Shown one piece after another: positions 1-5,422 of a stretch of 6,811 nt of DNA. The notes under the pieces are model-generated. The model was not told where the DNA came from. It saw only the letters and a list, made by a program, of their open reading frames with translations, and did no database searches. Origin of the DNA: Frankiales bacterium (GTDB taxonomy: Bacteria > Actinomycetota > Actinomycetes > Mycobacteriales > Jatrophihabitantaceae); the NCBI GenBank assembly GCA_025963265.1, contig JAOPUY010000189.1, positions 1-6,811 of the forward strand, written 5' to 3'. A program made the position numbers and the translations under genes. Every line of letters starts with the position of its first letter. Within the stretch, counting starts at the first letter, position 1.

Positions 1-526
1 GGCCCCGACCGCGGCCCCGGCCGCCCTTCTTGCCGTCGTCGGCGCCGCCGTCGTCCGGATCCTCCTCGACGGCGTCGGCCATCCCGACGACCTCGTCATC
101 GACGATGATCGGCGGGCCGGCGATCCAGTAGGGCGAGAGCGCGTCGCGCCAGGGGTCGGCGCCGGCGCCTTCCTTCCACCAGGGCGACGCGGTGGCCGGG
201 CCCGCCGCCGGCAGTCGGGTGCCCGGCGCGGGATCGAAGGGCTGGTTGCCGCTGCCGCCGAAGGTCTCGGCGTACTCGACGGGCACCGCCGGTGGCGGCG
301 AGGGATGGGTGGGGGGCAGCCGGTCCCCGACGCTGGGCGCGAAGGACGGCGGCTCAGCGGCCGGGTCGGCGCCGTTGCGCGGGCGGCCGAAGACCTGCTG
401 CTCGTCCGGGGAGGCTGGCGGACGCGGCGGGGCTGAGCCGAGCTGCTCGGTGACTGGTCGCGCCGCGAAGGAGCCGTGCGCGTCGTCGGGCCGTTGGAAG
501 GCAGAGCCGTCGTCTTGCTCGCTCAC
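1..526 (-). CDS. htrA: HtrA-like S1C serine protease, N-terminal cytoplasmic region (partial, runs off left edge)
   Basis: About 175 N-terminal codons are present; the protease and PDZ domains would lie beyond the window. The start is a GTG at 526 with GGAGGG at 530-535. It is the first start after the rseA stop, which is in the same frame, and the gap to rseA is 42 bp. The visible part is Pro/Gly/Asp-rich and looks disordered. It carries two F-x-R-P motifs, AFQRPDDAHGSF (residues 9-20) and VFGRPRNGADP (45-55), and an ADPWRD motif near residue 125. I recall the same kinds of motifs (FGRP, DPWRDP) in the long cytoplasmic N-terminus of M. tuberculosis HtrA (Rv1223). It then becomes acidic and ends at the edge in a Lys-Lys, Arg-Gly-rich stretch, as expected just before a membrane anchor. 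In this family the protease domain is outside the membrane and acts on misfolded envelope proteins. The position after sigE-rseA supports the call. No catalytic residue is visible, so the identification rests on motifs and synteny. Confidence 0.8.
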   Translation of the reverse strand, partial: MSEQDDGSAFQRPDDAHGSFAARPVTEQLGSAPPRPPASPDEQQVFGRPRNGADPAAEPPSFAPSVGDRLPPTHPSPPPAVPVEYAETFGGSGNQPFDPAPGTRLPAAGPATASPWWKEGAGADPWRDALSPYWIAGPPIIVDDEVVGMADAVEEDPDDGGADDGKKGGRGRGRG

Positions 527-568
527 TAACCCTCCGGACTCGGTCTCGACTCGCGCGTTGGACTCAGC

Positions 569-1339
569 TTACGGAGCGGGTGGGCCCACCTCGTCGAGGA
601 CGACGGTCAGCGCGCTCGTCGGCGGCACTGCGGTCGGCGAGCTCACCCGCATCACCGGTTGAGCCGACCCGGATTGCGCCAGCGCATGGCTGACCAGCGC
701 GGCCTGAGCTCCGGTCGCGGCTCCGGCGCCGGTCGTCCCGACGCCGGCCAGCGAGGACACCTGGCCGCCGATGGTGCCGGCGGCGACCACCGCGGCCGCG
801 GAGGCGATCAAGCTGACCGGCAGGACGCCGCGGCGAAACCCCAGCCCGACCCGCGGACTGGGGGCTGGCGGCAGGGCCGTTCGGTGGTGGGCGTCGTCGT
901 CGGACGTGCCCTTGTCCGTGCCGCCGTCGGCGGGACGGTCGGCATCGCGGGAGGCATCCGAGGACGCACCGTGGGCGGCCGCGTGGCGCTGCCGGGACGC
1001 CGCCGCCCGCTTGTTCTCGGGGCGATAGGCGACGAACACCGGCACGCCGTCGTCATCGAGGGCCGTCGGCAGGCCACCCGAGGAGGGCGGCGGCAGCGGC
1101 GTGGACATCGGCAGTCCGGCCAGCCGAGCCAGCAGGCCCGAGGGCAGCGACGGCGCGGTGGCCGACCGCAGCATCATCGCGGCCTCGCGCTGACCGCGGA
1201 CGGCGGCCGCGCATTCCTGGCACTCGGCGCAGTGACGACGCGCGCGAGCCGCAGCTGAAGTCGACAACACGCCGTCCGCGAAAGCAGCCACCGCATCTTC
1301 GGAAAGATGCGGGAGGCCGAAGACGCTAGGCATAGACAT
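569..1339 (-). CDS. rseA: Anti-sigma-E factor, RseA-like, zinc-binding (ZAS/zf-HC2) domain with one membrane span
   Basis: A 256-residue protein predicted to bind the ECF sigma factor encoded just upstream and keep it inactive. Residues 11-50 form the anti-sigma domain: HLSEDAVAAFADG is followed by the ZAS signature H-x3-C-x2-C at H36, C40, C43. This closely resembles the HLS-xEAIAAFVDGEL segment of mycobacterial RseA. Residues 75-165 are a Pro/Ala/Asp-rich, probably disordered linker. Residues 171-194 form one hydrophobic segment preceded by R169-R170, predicting N-terminus in the cytoplasm and about 60 residues outside. The M. tuberculosis homologue, as I recall it, is shorter (about 154 residues) and lacks this span. 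The start at 1339 has GGGAG 11 nt upstream, inside the end of sigE; an ATG two codons later is an alternative. Only 3 nt separate it from the sigE stop, suggesting translational coupling. Release of the sigma factor could involve proteolysis, which is inferred, not seen. Confidence 0.88.
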   Translation of the reverse strand: MSMPSVFGLPHLSEDAVAAFADGVLSTSAAARARRHCAECQECAAAVRGQREAAMMLRSATAPSLPSGLLARLAGLPMSTPLPPPSSGGLPTALDDDGVPVFVAYRPENKRAAASRQRHAAAHGASSDASRDADRPADGGTDKGTSDDDAHHRTALPPAPSPRVGLGFRRGVLPVSLIASAAAVVAAGTIGGQVSSLAGVGTTGAGAATGAQAALVSHALAQSGSAQPVMRVSSPTAVPPTSALTVVLDEVGPPAP

Positions 1340-1342
1340 CGG

Positions 1343-2062
1343 CTAGCTCACTCCCACGCCCTGCACGTCGGCCTCGACGTGGGTGCTCACGTCAGAGCCG
1401 TACTCGATGGGCCGAACGCCCGGGGCCCGGTGGGCCAGAGCCTCGCGCAGCAGCACCCGACCGCGGTGGATCCGCGACCGGACGGTGCCGACCTTGATGC
1501 CTAAGGTGAGGGCGATCTCCTCGTAGGTGAGGCCCTCCAGGTCACACAGCACGACGGCGGCGCGGAAGTCGGCCGGCAGGGCGTCGAGCGCGCGCTGAAT
1601 CTCGGGGTCGAGGTTGTTCTGCTCGTAGGCGCGCTCCGGGCCGGGCTCGTCGGAGGCCAGCCGGTCGCCGGCGTCGTCGGCCAGGGCGTCGAAGCGGATC
1701 TTCTGGCGGCGGCGCGCCATGTCGAGGAAGAGGTTCGTGGTGATCCGGTGCAGCCAGCCCTCGAAGGTGCCCGGGGTGTAGTCGGCCAGCGACCGGAAGA
1801 CCCGGACAAACGTCTCCTGGGTCAGGTCCTCAGCGTCGGCCCGGTTGCCCGAGAGCCGGTAGGCCAACCGGTAGACCCGGTCGGCGTGAGTGCGGACGAT
1901 GTCGTCCCAGGAGGGGGCCACCCATTCGGCGGCGGCCTCGACTGGACGGGGTGCGGCAGCGGTCTGGGCGTCGGTGTCGACCGGGTCAGTGTGGGCACCC
2001 GTCATCTCGCGAGCAGGACGCCCGCCCATCGAACTTGCCACACCGAGGTTCAGCGTGGTCAT
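1343..2062 (-). CDS. sigE: ECF RNA polymerase sigma factor SigE
   Basis: A 239-residue group IV sigma factor that directs RNA polymerase to envelope-stress promoters. Residues 1-50 are a low-complexity N-terminal extension. Region 2 covers about residues 54-120 and contains [23 protein letters not shown] and [18 protein letters not shown], the core-binding and -10 recognition helices. Region 4 covers about 150-207, with [19 protein letters not shown] and the helix-turn-helix [12 protein letters not shown] for -35 recognition. Long stretches are nearly identical to M. tuberculosis SigE as I know it (for example [19 protein letters not shown]), so SigE is preferred over SigH or SigL. The start at 2062 is supported by an excellent Shine-Dalgarno sequence at 2068-2076. 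In-frame ATGs at codons 12 and 20 leave room for shorter forms, and mycobacterial sigE is known for alternative starts. It is followed 3 nt later by its anti-sigma gene, and an ECF-type promoter lies upstream at 2150-2176. Confidence 0.95.
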   Translation of the reverse strand: MTTLNLGVASSMGGRPAREMTGAHTDPVDTDAQTAAAPRPVEAAAEWVAPSWDDIVRTHADRVYRLAYRLSGNRADAEDLTQETFVRVFRSLADYTPGTFEGWLHRITTNLFLDMARRRQKIRFDALADDAGDRLASDEPGPERAYEQNNLDPEIQRALDALPADFRAAVVLCDLEGLTYEEIALTLGIKVGTVRSRIHRGRVLLREALAHRAPGVRPIEYGSDVSTHVEADVQGVGVS

Positions 2063-2067
2063 CGACT

Positions 2068-2076
2068 GATCACCTT
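2068..2076 (-). promoter_or_regulatory. Strong ribosome binding site of sigE
   Basis: On the minus strand the sequence AAGGTGATC lies 5 nt before the ATG at 2062. It matches nine bases of the anti-Shine-Dalgarno complement, apart from the missing second GG of the full AAGGAGGTGATC. It fixes the longest sigE reading frame as the main start. Confidence 0.8.
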
Positions 2077-2104
2077 TTTCTTCAGTTGCTCCGTCGCCGA
2101 TCTC

Positions 2105-2132
2105 GGCTGGAGAACAACAACCCTTCCAGGCC
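2105..2132 (-). other. Small hairpin in the predicted sigE 5' leader
   Basis: On the minus strand GGCCTGGA (2132-2125) can pair with TCCAGCC (2111-2105), giving a 7-bp stem with one bulged C and a 13-nt loop. It lies in the roughly 80-nt leader between the predicted transcription start near 2143 and the sigE ATG. It is followed by more than 35 nt before the ribosome binding site, so it would not mask that site directly. A stem of this size can occur by chance; no function is assigned. Confidence 0.25.
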
Positions 2133-2149
2133 GGTCTGTGTACCAGTTA

Positions 2150-2176
2150 AACGCCTCAGCTGCCTCTCACGTTCCC
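2150..2176 (-). promoter_or_regulatory. ECF (SigH/SigR/SigE-type) promoter of the sigE-rseA-htrA operon
   Basis: On the minus strand GGGAAC (2176-2171) and CGTT (2153-2150) are separated by 17 nt, i.e. GGAAC-N18-GTT. This fits the GGAAT/C-N18-19-GTT pattern of actinobacterial SigR/SigH promoters, to which SigE promoters are related. Transcription would start near 2143, about 80 nt before the sigE ATG. In mycobacteria sigE is known to have a SigH-dependent promoter. Which sigma factor uses this one (SigE itself or a SigH-type factor) cannot be told from sequence. Confidence 0.65.
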
Positions 2177-2246
2177 TAGTCGGCAAAATCCTTAGCTTTC
2201 GGAGCGTTTCTGTCGCCAGGTGCCTAAAACGCCCCGAACTCGCGCC

Positions 2247-2273
2247 TTGACGATCACTTACGACCTCTAGTCT
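2247..2273 (+). promoter_or_regulatory. Candidate promoter of the PLP decarboxylase, leaderless type
   Basis: TAGTCT (2268-2273) fits the actinobacterial TAnnnT -10 element and ends 6 nt before the GTG at 2280, so transcription probably starts on the start codon itself. TTGACG (2247-2252) is a good -35 match, though the 15-nt spacer is short. No Shine-Dalgarno sequence precedes the GTG, in keeping with a leaderless mRNA. It lies back to back with the sigE promoter. Confidence 0.55.
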
Positions 2274-2279
2274 CGGGCC

Positions 2280-3641
2280 GTGCACACTTTCACCGAGTCC
2301 AGCCTGGCCATGGCGCGCTCGTTGGCCGAACTGTGCCTGGAGCGGCTGGCGCTGCAGGCCCCGCTGGATCACCCGCGCACCCCTGAGCAATTGCACGCCG
2401 CGGCCGGCCAGACCATCACCGCCGACGGGCTGGGCTCGGAGGCCGCGGTGCAGATCTGGGACCAGGTCCTCGCGCCGGCTTGCCTGTCGGTCGATCATCC
2501 CCGCTACCTGTCCTTCATCCCGGGCGCGCCGAGCAAGGCCGCCGCCGCCTTCGACATGCTGGTCGGCGCGATGAGCGTCTACGCCGGGTCGTGGTTGGAG
2601 GGGGCCGGCGCGGTCTACGCCGAGAACCAGGCGCTGCGCTGGATCGCCGACCTCGTCGGCCTGCCGGCCACCGCCGGCGGCGTGTTCGTGCAGGGCGGCA
2701 CCATCGGCAACCTCAGCGCGCTGGTCGCCGCCCGCGCCGCCGCGCTGCACGCCCGAGGCGGCGTCCGACCGGCGCGCTGGACCGTCGTCCTGACCGATGA
2801 GACGCATTCCTCGGTCAAGCACGCGCTGGAGACGGTCATGGACGTCGACGTGCTGCTGGTCGCCGGCGACGAGCGCGGCCGGCTCACCGGCGAGGCGATC
2901 CGGCAGCGGCTGGCCGGGCTGAGCGCGCTCGAGCGCGATCAGATCTTCGCCGTGGTCGCGACGGCTGGCACGACCAACCTCGGCGTCATCGACGACCTCG
3001 CCGGCATCGCGGCGGTCGCTCAGGAGAACGGTTGGTGGCTGCACGTCGACGGGGCCTACGGCGGCGCCGGACTGGCCGCTCCCTCCGTCCGCGAGCTGTA
3101 TGCCGGCATCGAGCAGGCCGACTCGTTCATCGTCGACCCGCACAAGTGGTTGTTCGCGCCGTTCGACTGCTGCGCGCTGCTCTATCGCGACCCGCGCCTG
3201 GGCCGGGCCGCGCACACCCAGAAGGCGGGTTACCTCGATCCGGTGACCGTCGAGGGCGAGTGGAATCCCAGCGACTTCTCCATTCAGCTCACCCGCCGGG
3301 CGCGCGGCCTGCCGTTCTGGTTCTCGCTGGCCGTGCACGGAACCGCCGCCTACACCGAGGCAATCGAGCGCACGCTGGCCGTCGCCCGCGAGGGACGGGC
3401 GCTCATCGAGAAGGCCGATCACGTCCGATTGCTAGTCGAACCCGATCTCTCGGTCCTGATCTTCGAGCGGGTCGACTGGGACGAGGACGACTACAACGCC
3501 TGGACGGCCCGACTGCTCGAGGACGGCTTCGCGTTCGTGACCGCCAGCCGGCATCGGGGAAAGCCGTGCACCCGGTTCGCGATCGTCAATCCGCTCACCA
3601 CCGGCCAGGATCTGGCCGAGATCTTGGACACGATGCGCTGA
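2280..3641 (+). CDS. Group II pyridoxal-phosphate-dependent amino acid decarboxylase, substrate unknown
   Basis: A 453-residue cytosolic enzyme of the aromatic-L-amino-acid / glutamate / diaminobutyrate decarboxylase family (fold type I), which removes the alpha-carboxyl group of an amino acid to give an amine and CO2. The PLP-binding lysine is K289 in VDPHKW. D257 in HVDGAYGG would hold the pyridine nitrogen, H176 in DETHSSVKHA would stack on the ring, and the phosphate-binding GGTIGN is at 139-144. An early PRYLSFIPGAPSKAA motif (about 74-89) is also typical of the group. The length is slightly short of typical AADC proteins, and the core looks complete. The GTG at 2280 is chosen because the reading frame and a leaderless -10 element agree there; the ATG at codon 11 has no ribosome binding site. 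It lies between sigE (divergent) and an O-methyltransferase 85 bp downstream. The substrate (tyrosine, tryptophan, DOPA, glutamate or diaminobutyrate type) cannot be read from the sequence with confidence. Confidence 0.9.
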   Translation: MHTFTESSLAMARSLAELCLERLALQAPLDHPRTPEQLHAAAGQTITADGLGSEAAVQIWDQVLAPACLSVDHPRYLSFIPGAPSKAAAAFDMLVGAMSVYAGSWLEGAGAVYAENQALRWIADLVGLPATAGGVFVQGGTIGNLSALVAARAAALHARGGVRPARWTVVLTDETHSSVKHALETVMDVDVLLVAGDERGRLTGEAIRQRLAGLSALERDQIFAVVATAGTTNLGVIDDLAGIAAVAQENGWWLHVDGAYGGAGLAAPSVRELYAGIEQADSFIVDPHKWLFAPFDCCALLYRDPRLGRAAHTQKAGYLDPVTVEGEWNPSDFSIQLTRRARGLPFWFSLAVHGTAAYTEAIERTLAVAREGRALIEKADHVRLLVEPDLSVLIFERVDWDEDDYNAWTARLLEDGFAFVTASRHRGKPCTRFAIVNPLTTGQDLAEILDTMR

Positions 3642-3678
3642 CCGGCAGCTGGAAGGAGGCGCTGACACGAAGCGCTGA
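3635..3678 (+). repeat. Three direct copies of GCGCTGA at the decarboxylase 3' end
   Basis: GCGCTGAC occurs at 3635-3642 (overlapping the decarboxylase stop codon) and at 3659-3666, and GCGCTGA occurs again at 3672-3678. The copy starts are 24 and 13 nt apart. The second and third copies also allow a 5-bp GCGCT/AGCGC stem (3659-3663 with 3671-3675). They precede the predicted promoter of the methyltransferase. They could be a regulator site or chance in GC-rich DNA. Confidence 0.3.
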
Positions 3679-3713
3679 ACGCCCAAACACCCGGCGCCGG
3701 CCCAGCCAGTCGG

Positions 3714-3719
3714 TAGAGT
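3714..3719 (+). promoter_or_regulatory. Leaderless-type -10 element of the O-methyltransferase gene
   Basis: TAGAGT fits TAnnnT and ends 7 nt before the ATG at 3727, with no Shine-Dalgarno sequence between them, which suggests transcription starting at the A of the ATG. No clear -35 element is seen; its expected place (about 3691-3696) is taken by the perfect palindrome CCGGCGCCGG (3691-3700). This implies the gene can be expressed apart from the decarboxylase. Confidence 0.5.
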
Positions 3720-3726
3720 CCGCCTC

Positions 3727-4365
3727 ATGCCGGACGCCTACCTTTCTGCAAGCAGCCTCACCTACGTGGAGAACTTCATCGTCGAGGACGAGGCCACGCA
3801 GGCCGCCCGCGCCCGCGGGGCCGAACTGGGCTGCGTCCCGATCGGTCCGGCCGGCGGCGCGACCCTGCGCATGCTCGCCGCGATCGTCAACGCCCGCGCC
3901 GTGGTCGAGCTCGGCACCGGAGCCGGCGTGTCCGGACTCTGGCTGCTCGGCGGCATGCGCACCGACGGCGTGCTGACCACGGTCGACACCGAGGGCGAGC
4001 ACCAGCGGGCCGCGCGCCAGGCCTTCACCGAGGCCGGCATCAACGGCCACCGCTACCGCCTGATCAACGGCACCGCGACCGAGGTGCTGCCGCGGTTGAC
4101 CGACGGCGGCTACGACATGGTCTACGTCGACGCCGACAAGACCGGCTACGGCGAGTACTTCGAGCAGGCCGTCCGGCTGTTGCGCAGCGGCGGCGTGGTC
4201 GCCTTCGACAACGCGCTCTGGCACGACCGGGTGGCCGATCCGTCCCAACGCGACTCGGACACAGTCGCCTTGCGGGAACTGGGCAAAGCGGTTCGCGACG
4301 ACGACCGGCTGCTGCCGGCGCTGCTGCCGGTCGGCGACGGACTCTTGGTCGCGGCTAAGCGCTAA
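3727..4365 (+). CDS. SAM-dependent class I O-methyltransferase (Rv1220c / caffeoyl-CoA OMT family)
   Basis: A 212-residue cytosolic Rossmann-fold methyltransferase that would transfer a methyl group from S-adenosylmethionine to a hydroxyl, often a catechol-like one. The SAM-binding motif I is VELGTGAGVSGLWLL (60-74), with D87 ending strand 2 (LTTVD). YVDADKTGY (133-141) and FDNALW (160-165) supply D135, D161 and N162, the positions expected to bind the divalent metal in caffeoyl-CoA and catechol methyltransferases. Similarity to M. tuberculosis Rv1220c is clear along the length (GTGAGVSGLWLL-x-GMR-x-DGVLTT, QAFTEAGI, VRLLRSGGV). Rv1220c is likewise divergent from sigE, so this is probably its orthologue, here separated from sigE by the decarboxylase. 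The length is typical of the family. The ATG is chosen for the leaderless promoter just before it. The natural substrate is unknown for the family's mycobacterial members and here too. Confidence 0.92.
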   Translation: MPDAYLSASSLTYVENFIVEDEATQAARARGAELGCVPIGPAGGATLRMLAAIVNARAVVELGTGAGVSGLWLLGGMRTDGVLTTVDTEGEHQRAARQAFTEAGINGHRYRLINGTATEVLPRLTDGGYDMVYVDADKTGYGEYFEQAVRLLRSGGVVAFDNALWHDRVADPSQRDSDTVALRELGKAVRDDDRLLPALLPVGDGLLVAAKR

Positions 4366-4388
4366 GCGTCGAAGCTCGGCCGCCGACC
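4347..4388. terminator. Possible bidirectional terminator hairpin between convergent genes
   Basis: GGTCGCGGC (4347-4355) can pair with GCCGCCGACC (4379-4388), giving nine base pairs with one bulged C and a 23-nt loop that spans the 25-bp gap between the methyltransferase and lysR stops. It overlaps the end of the methyltransferase gene. No real U tract follows on either strand, so it is at best an actinobacterial-style terminator without a tail, and the large loop weakens the case. Confidence 0.35.
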
Positions 4389-4390
4389 GG

Positions 4391-5299
4391 TCAGAGTTTC
4401 GCCTGCTGCACTAGGCAATCCAGCACCGCTCGGATCACCGGGCGGTCCTGGCTGGAGGTGCGGGTCAGGGCCAACAGCCGCCGGCTCATCGCCGGGCCGA
4501 CGCCGCCGCTGAGCGAGTTGAGCGCCACCTCGGCCACTCCTTCGGCCACGGCCAGTCGGGGCAGCACGGAGATGCCGTGACCGGCCTGCACCGCGCGCAC
4601 CAGCAGCAGCATGTCGTCGGTCTCCCACCGGACCCTCGGCTCGAATCCGCTGGCCCGGCAGGCCTGTCGCACCGCCTGGCCGCAGGCCGCGCTGACCGGC
4701 GGCATCACCCAGCGTTGCGAGGCCAGGCTGGCCAGCCCGATCTTGCGGCCGCGCGGAAATTGGCCCGGCGGGCTGACCAGCACCAGCGGCTCGGTCCGCA
4801 GGTCGAGCGCGGTCAGGTAATCGGGCATCGGCACCGGGACGCCGTCGTAGACGTCGACGACGGCGATGTCGAGGTCACCGGCCAGCAACGCCTCAATGCT
4901 GGCCGACGGCTCGCCGACGGTGACGGCCAGGTCCAGCCCGGCGTGCTGGTCGAGCAGCTGGGTGCTGGCCGGGCTGACGATCGCCGCCGCCGCCGAGGCC
5001 ACCGTGCCAATGCGCACCGGGCCGGACAGCTCTCCGGTGAGCCGCTCCAGATCGGACTCAGCCTGCTCGAGCAAGCCGATGATGGCCCGGGCCCGCTCGA
5101 CCAGCGTGTGCCCGGCGCCGGTCAGCAGCACGCCCCGGGGCGAGCGGTCGAGCAGGGTGGCGCCGGCCTCGCGCTCCAAGATCGACAGCTGCTGGGAGAC
5201 GGCCGAGGGAGTCAGTCCGACCTCACGGGCGGCGCCGGCGATCGAGCCGCGTAACGCGACCTCGCGCAAGAGCCGCAGCCGGCCGACGTCCAGCGCCAT
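4391..5299 (-). CDS. LysR-family transcriptional regulator
   Basis: A 302-residue regulator of typical family length. The N-terminal winged helix-turn-helix covers about residues 3-62 (LRLLREVALRGSIAGAARE, LTPSAVSQQLSILE, GATLLDRSPRGVLLT), followed by the linker helix to about 92. The effector-binding domain starts at GPVRIGTVASAAAAI (about 93) and includes LDIAVVDVYDG (143-153) and HGISVLPRLAVAEG (241-254). The start at 5299 is chosen because the homology begins there and GGAGGGG lies 7 nt upstream; the same frame stays open far upstream, but that part is antisense to the neighbouring dehydrogenase gene. It is transcribed divergently from a probable lysine-degradation pair across 123 bp, so it most likely controls that pair and itself, perhaps in response to lysine or a pathway intermediate. 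Its effector domain gives no proof of the ligand. It converges with the methyltransferase gene. Confidence 0.93.
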   Translation of the reverse strand: MALDVGRLRLLREVALRGSIAGAAREVGLTPSAVSQQLSILEREAGATLLDRSPRGVLLTGAGHTLVERARAIIGLLEQAESDLERLTGELSGPVRIGTVASAAAAIVSPASTQLLDQHAGLDLAVTVGEPSASIEALLAGDLDIAVVDVYDGVPVPMPDYLTALDLRTEPLVLVSPPGQFPRGRKIGLASLASQRWVMPPVSAACGQAVRQACRASGFEPRVRWETDDMLLLVRAVQAGHGISVLPRLAVAEGVAEVALNSLSGGVGPAMSRRLLALTRTSSQDRPVIRAVLDCLVQQAKL

Positions 5300-5422
5300 C
5301 GCCGTTCCCCTCCGCCGCGGTCGATCCGTCCTCGACCGATGCCGTCCCGAGCCGACAATTTCTCTTATGTTGTATCCGAGACTATCGTAAGCAGATCTAC
5401 CTGCCACGCTGGAAGGGGCTCC
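5300..5422. promoter_or_regulatory. Divergent promoter/operator region of lysR and the lysine-catabolism genes
   Basis: The centre of this 123-bp region (about 5355-5400) is clearly more AT-rich than the rest of the window, as promoters in GC-rich genomes often are. It contains an imperfect inverted repeat, CTTATG (5364-5369) and CGTAAG (5386-5391), 16 nt apart with five of six positions complementary. TATCGT (5383-5388) is a possible -10 for the dehydrogenase and TACAAC on the minus strand (5376-5371) one for lysR; neither has a convincing -35. The ribosome binding sites are GGAGGGG for lysR and GGAAGGGG (5411-5418) for the dehydrogenase. Confidence 0.45.

Noticed and set aside
192..662. 156-codon plus-strand frame at the left end
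   Set aside because: Low-complexity Gly/Ser frame antisense to the htrA start and the end of rseA; no ribosome binding site or homology seen.
2153..2231. Repeated TGCCT-N3-ACG (2161-2171 and 2221-2231) and neighbouring GCCTC repeats (2153-2170), considered as possible MprA-type boxes upstream of sigE
   Set aside because: Matches are partial, and I could not align them convincingly with an MprA box; too weak to call a regulator site.
2082..3422. 446-codon minus-strand open frame opposite the decarboxylase
   Set aside because: Its composition (Arg/Gln/Gly/Val-rich, no domain) is typical of the antisense frame of a GC-rich gene, and the plus strand encodes a complete enzyme with all catalytic motifs.
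3691..3700. Perfect palindrome CCGGCGCCGG at the expected -35 position of the methyltransferase promoter
   Set aside because: Ten-base palindromes made only of G and C are common in such DNA; nothing else supports an operator here.
3032..3976. 314-codon plus-strand frame overlapping the decarboxylase and methyltransferase genes
   Set aside because: Arg-rich shadow frame with no recognisable motif; it crosses the ends of two real genes and their intergenic region.
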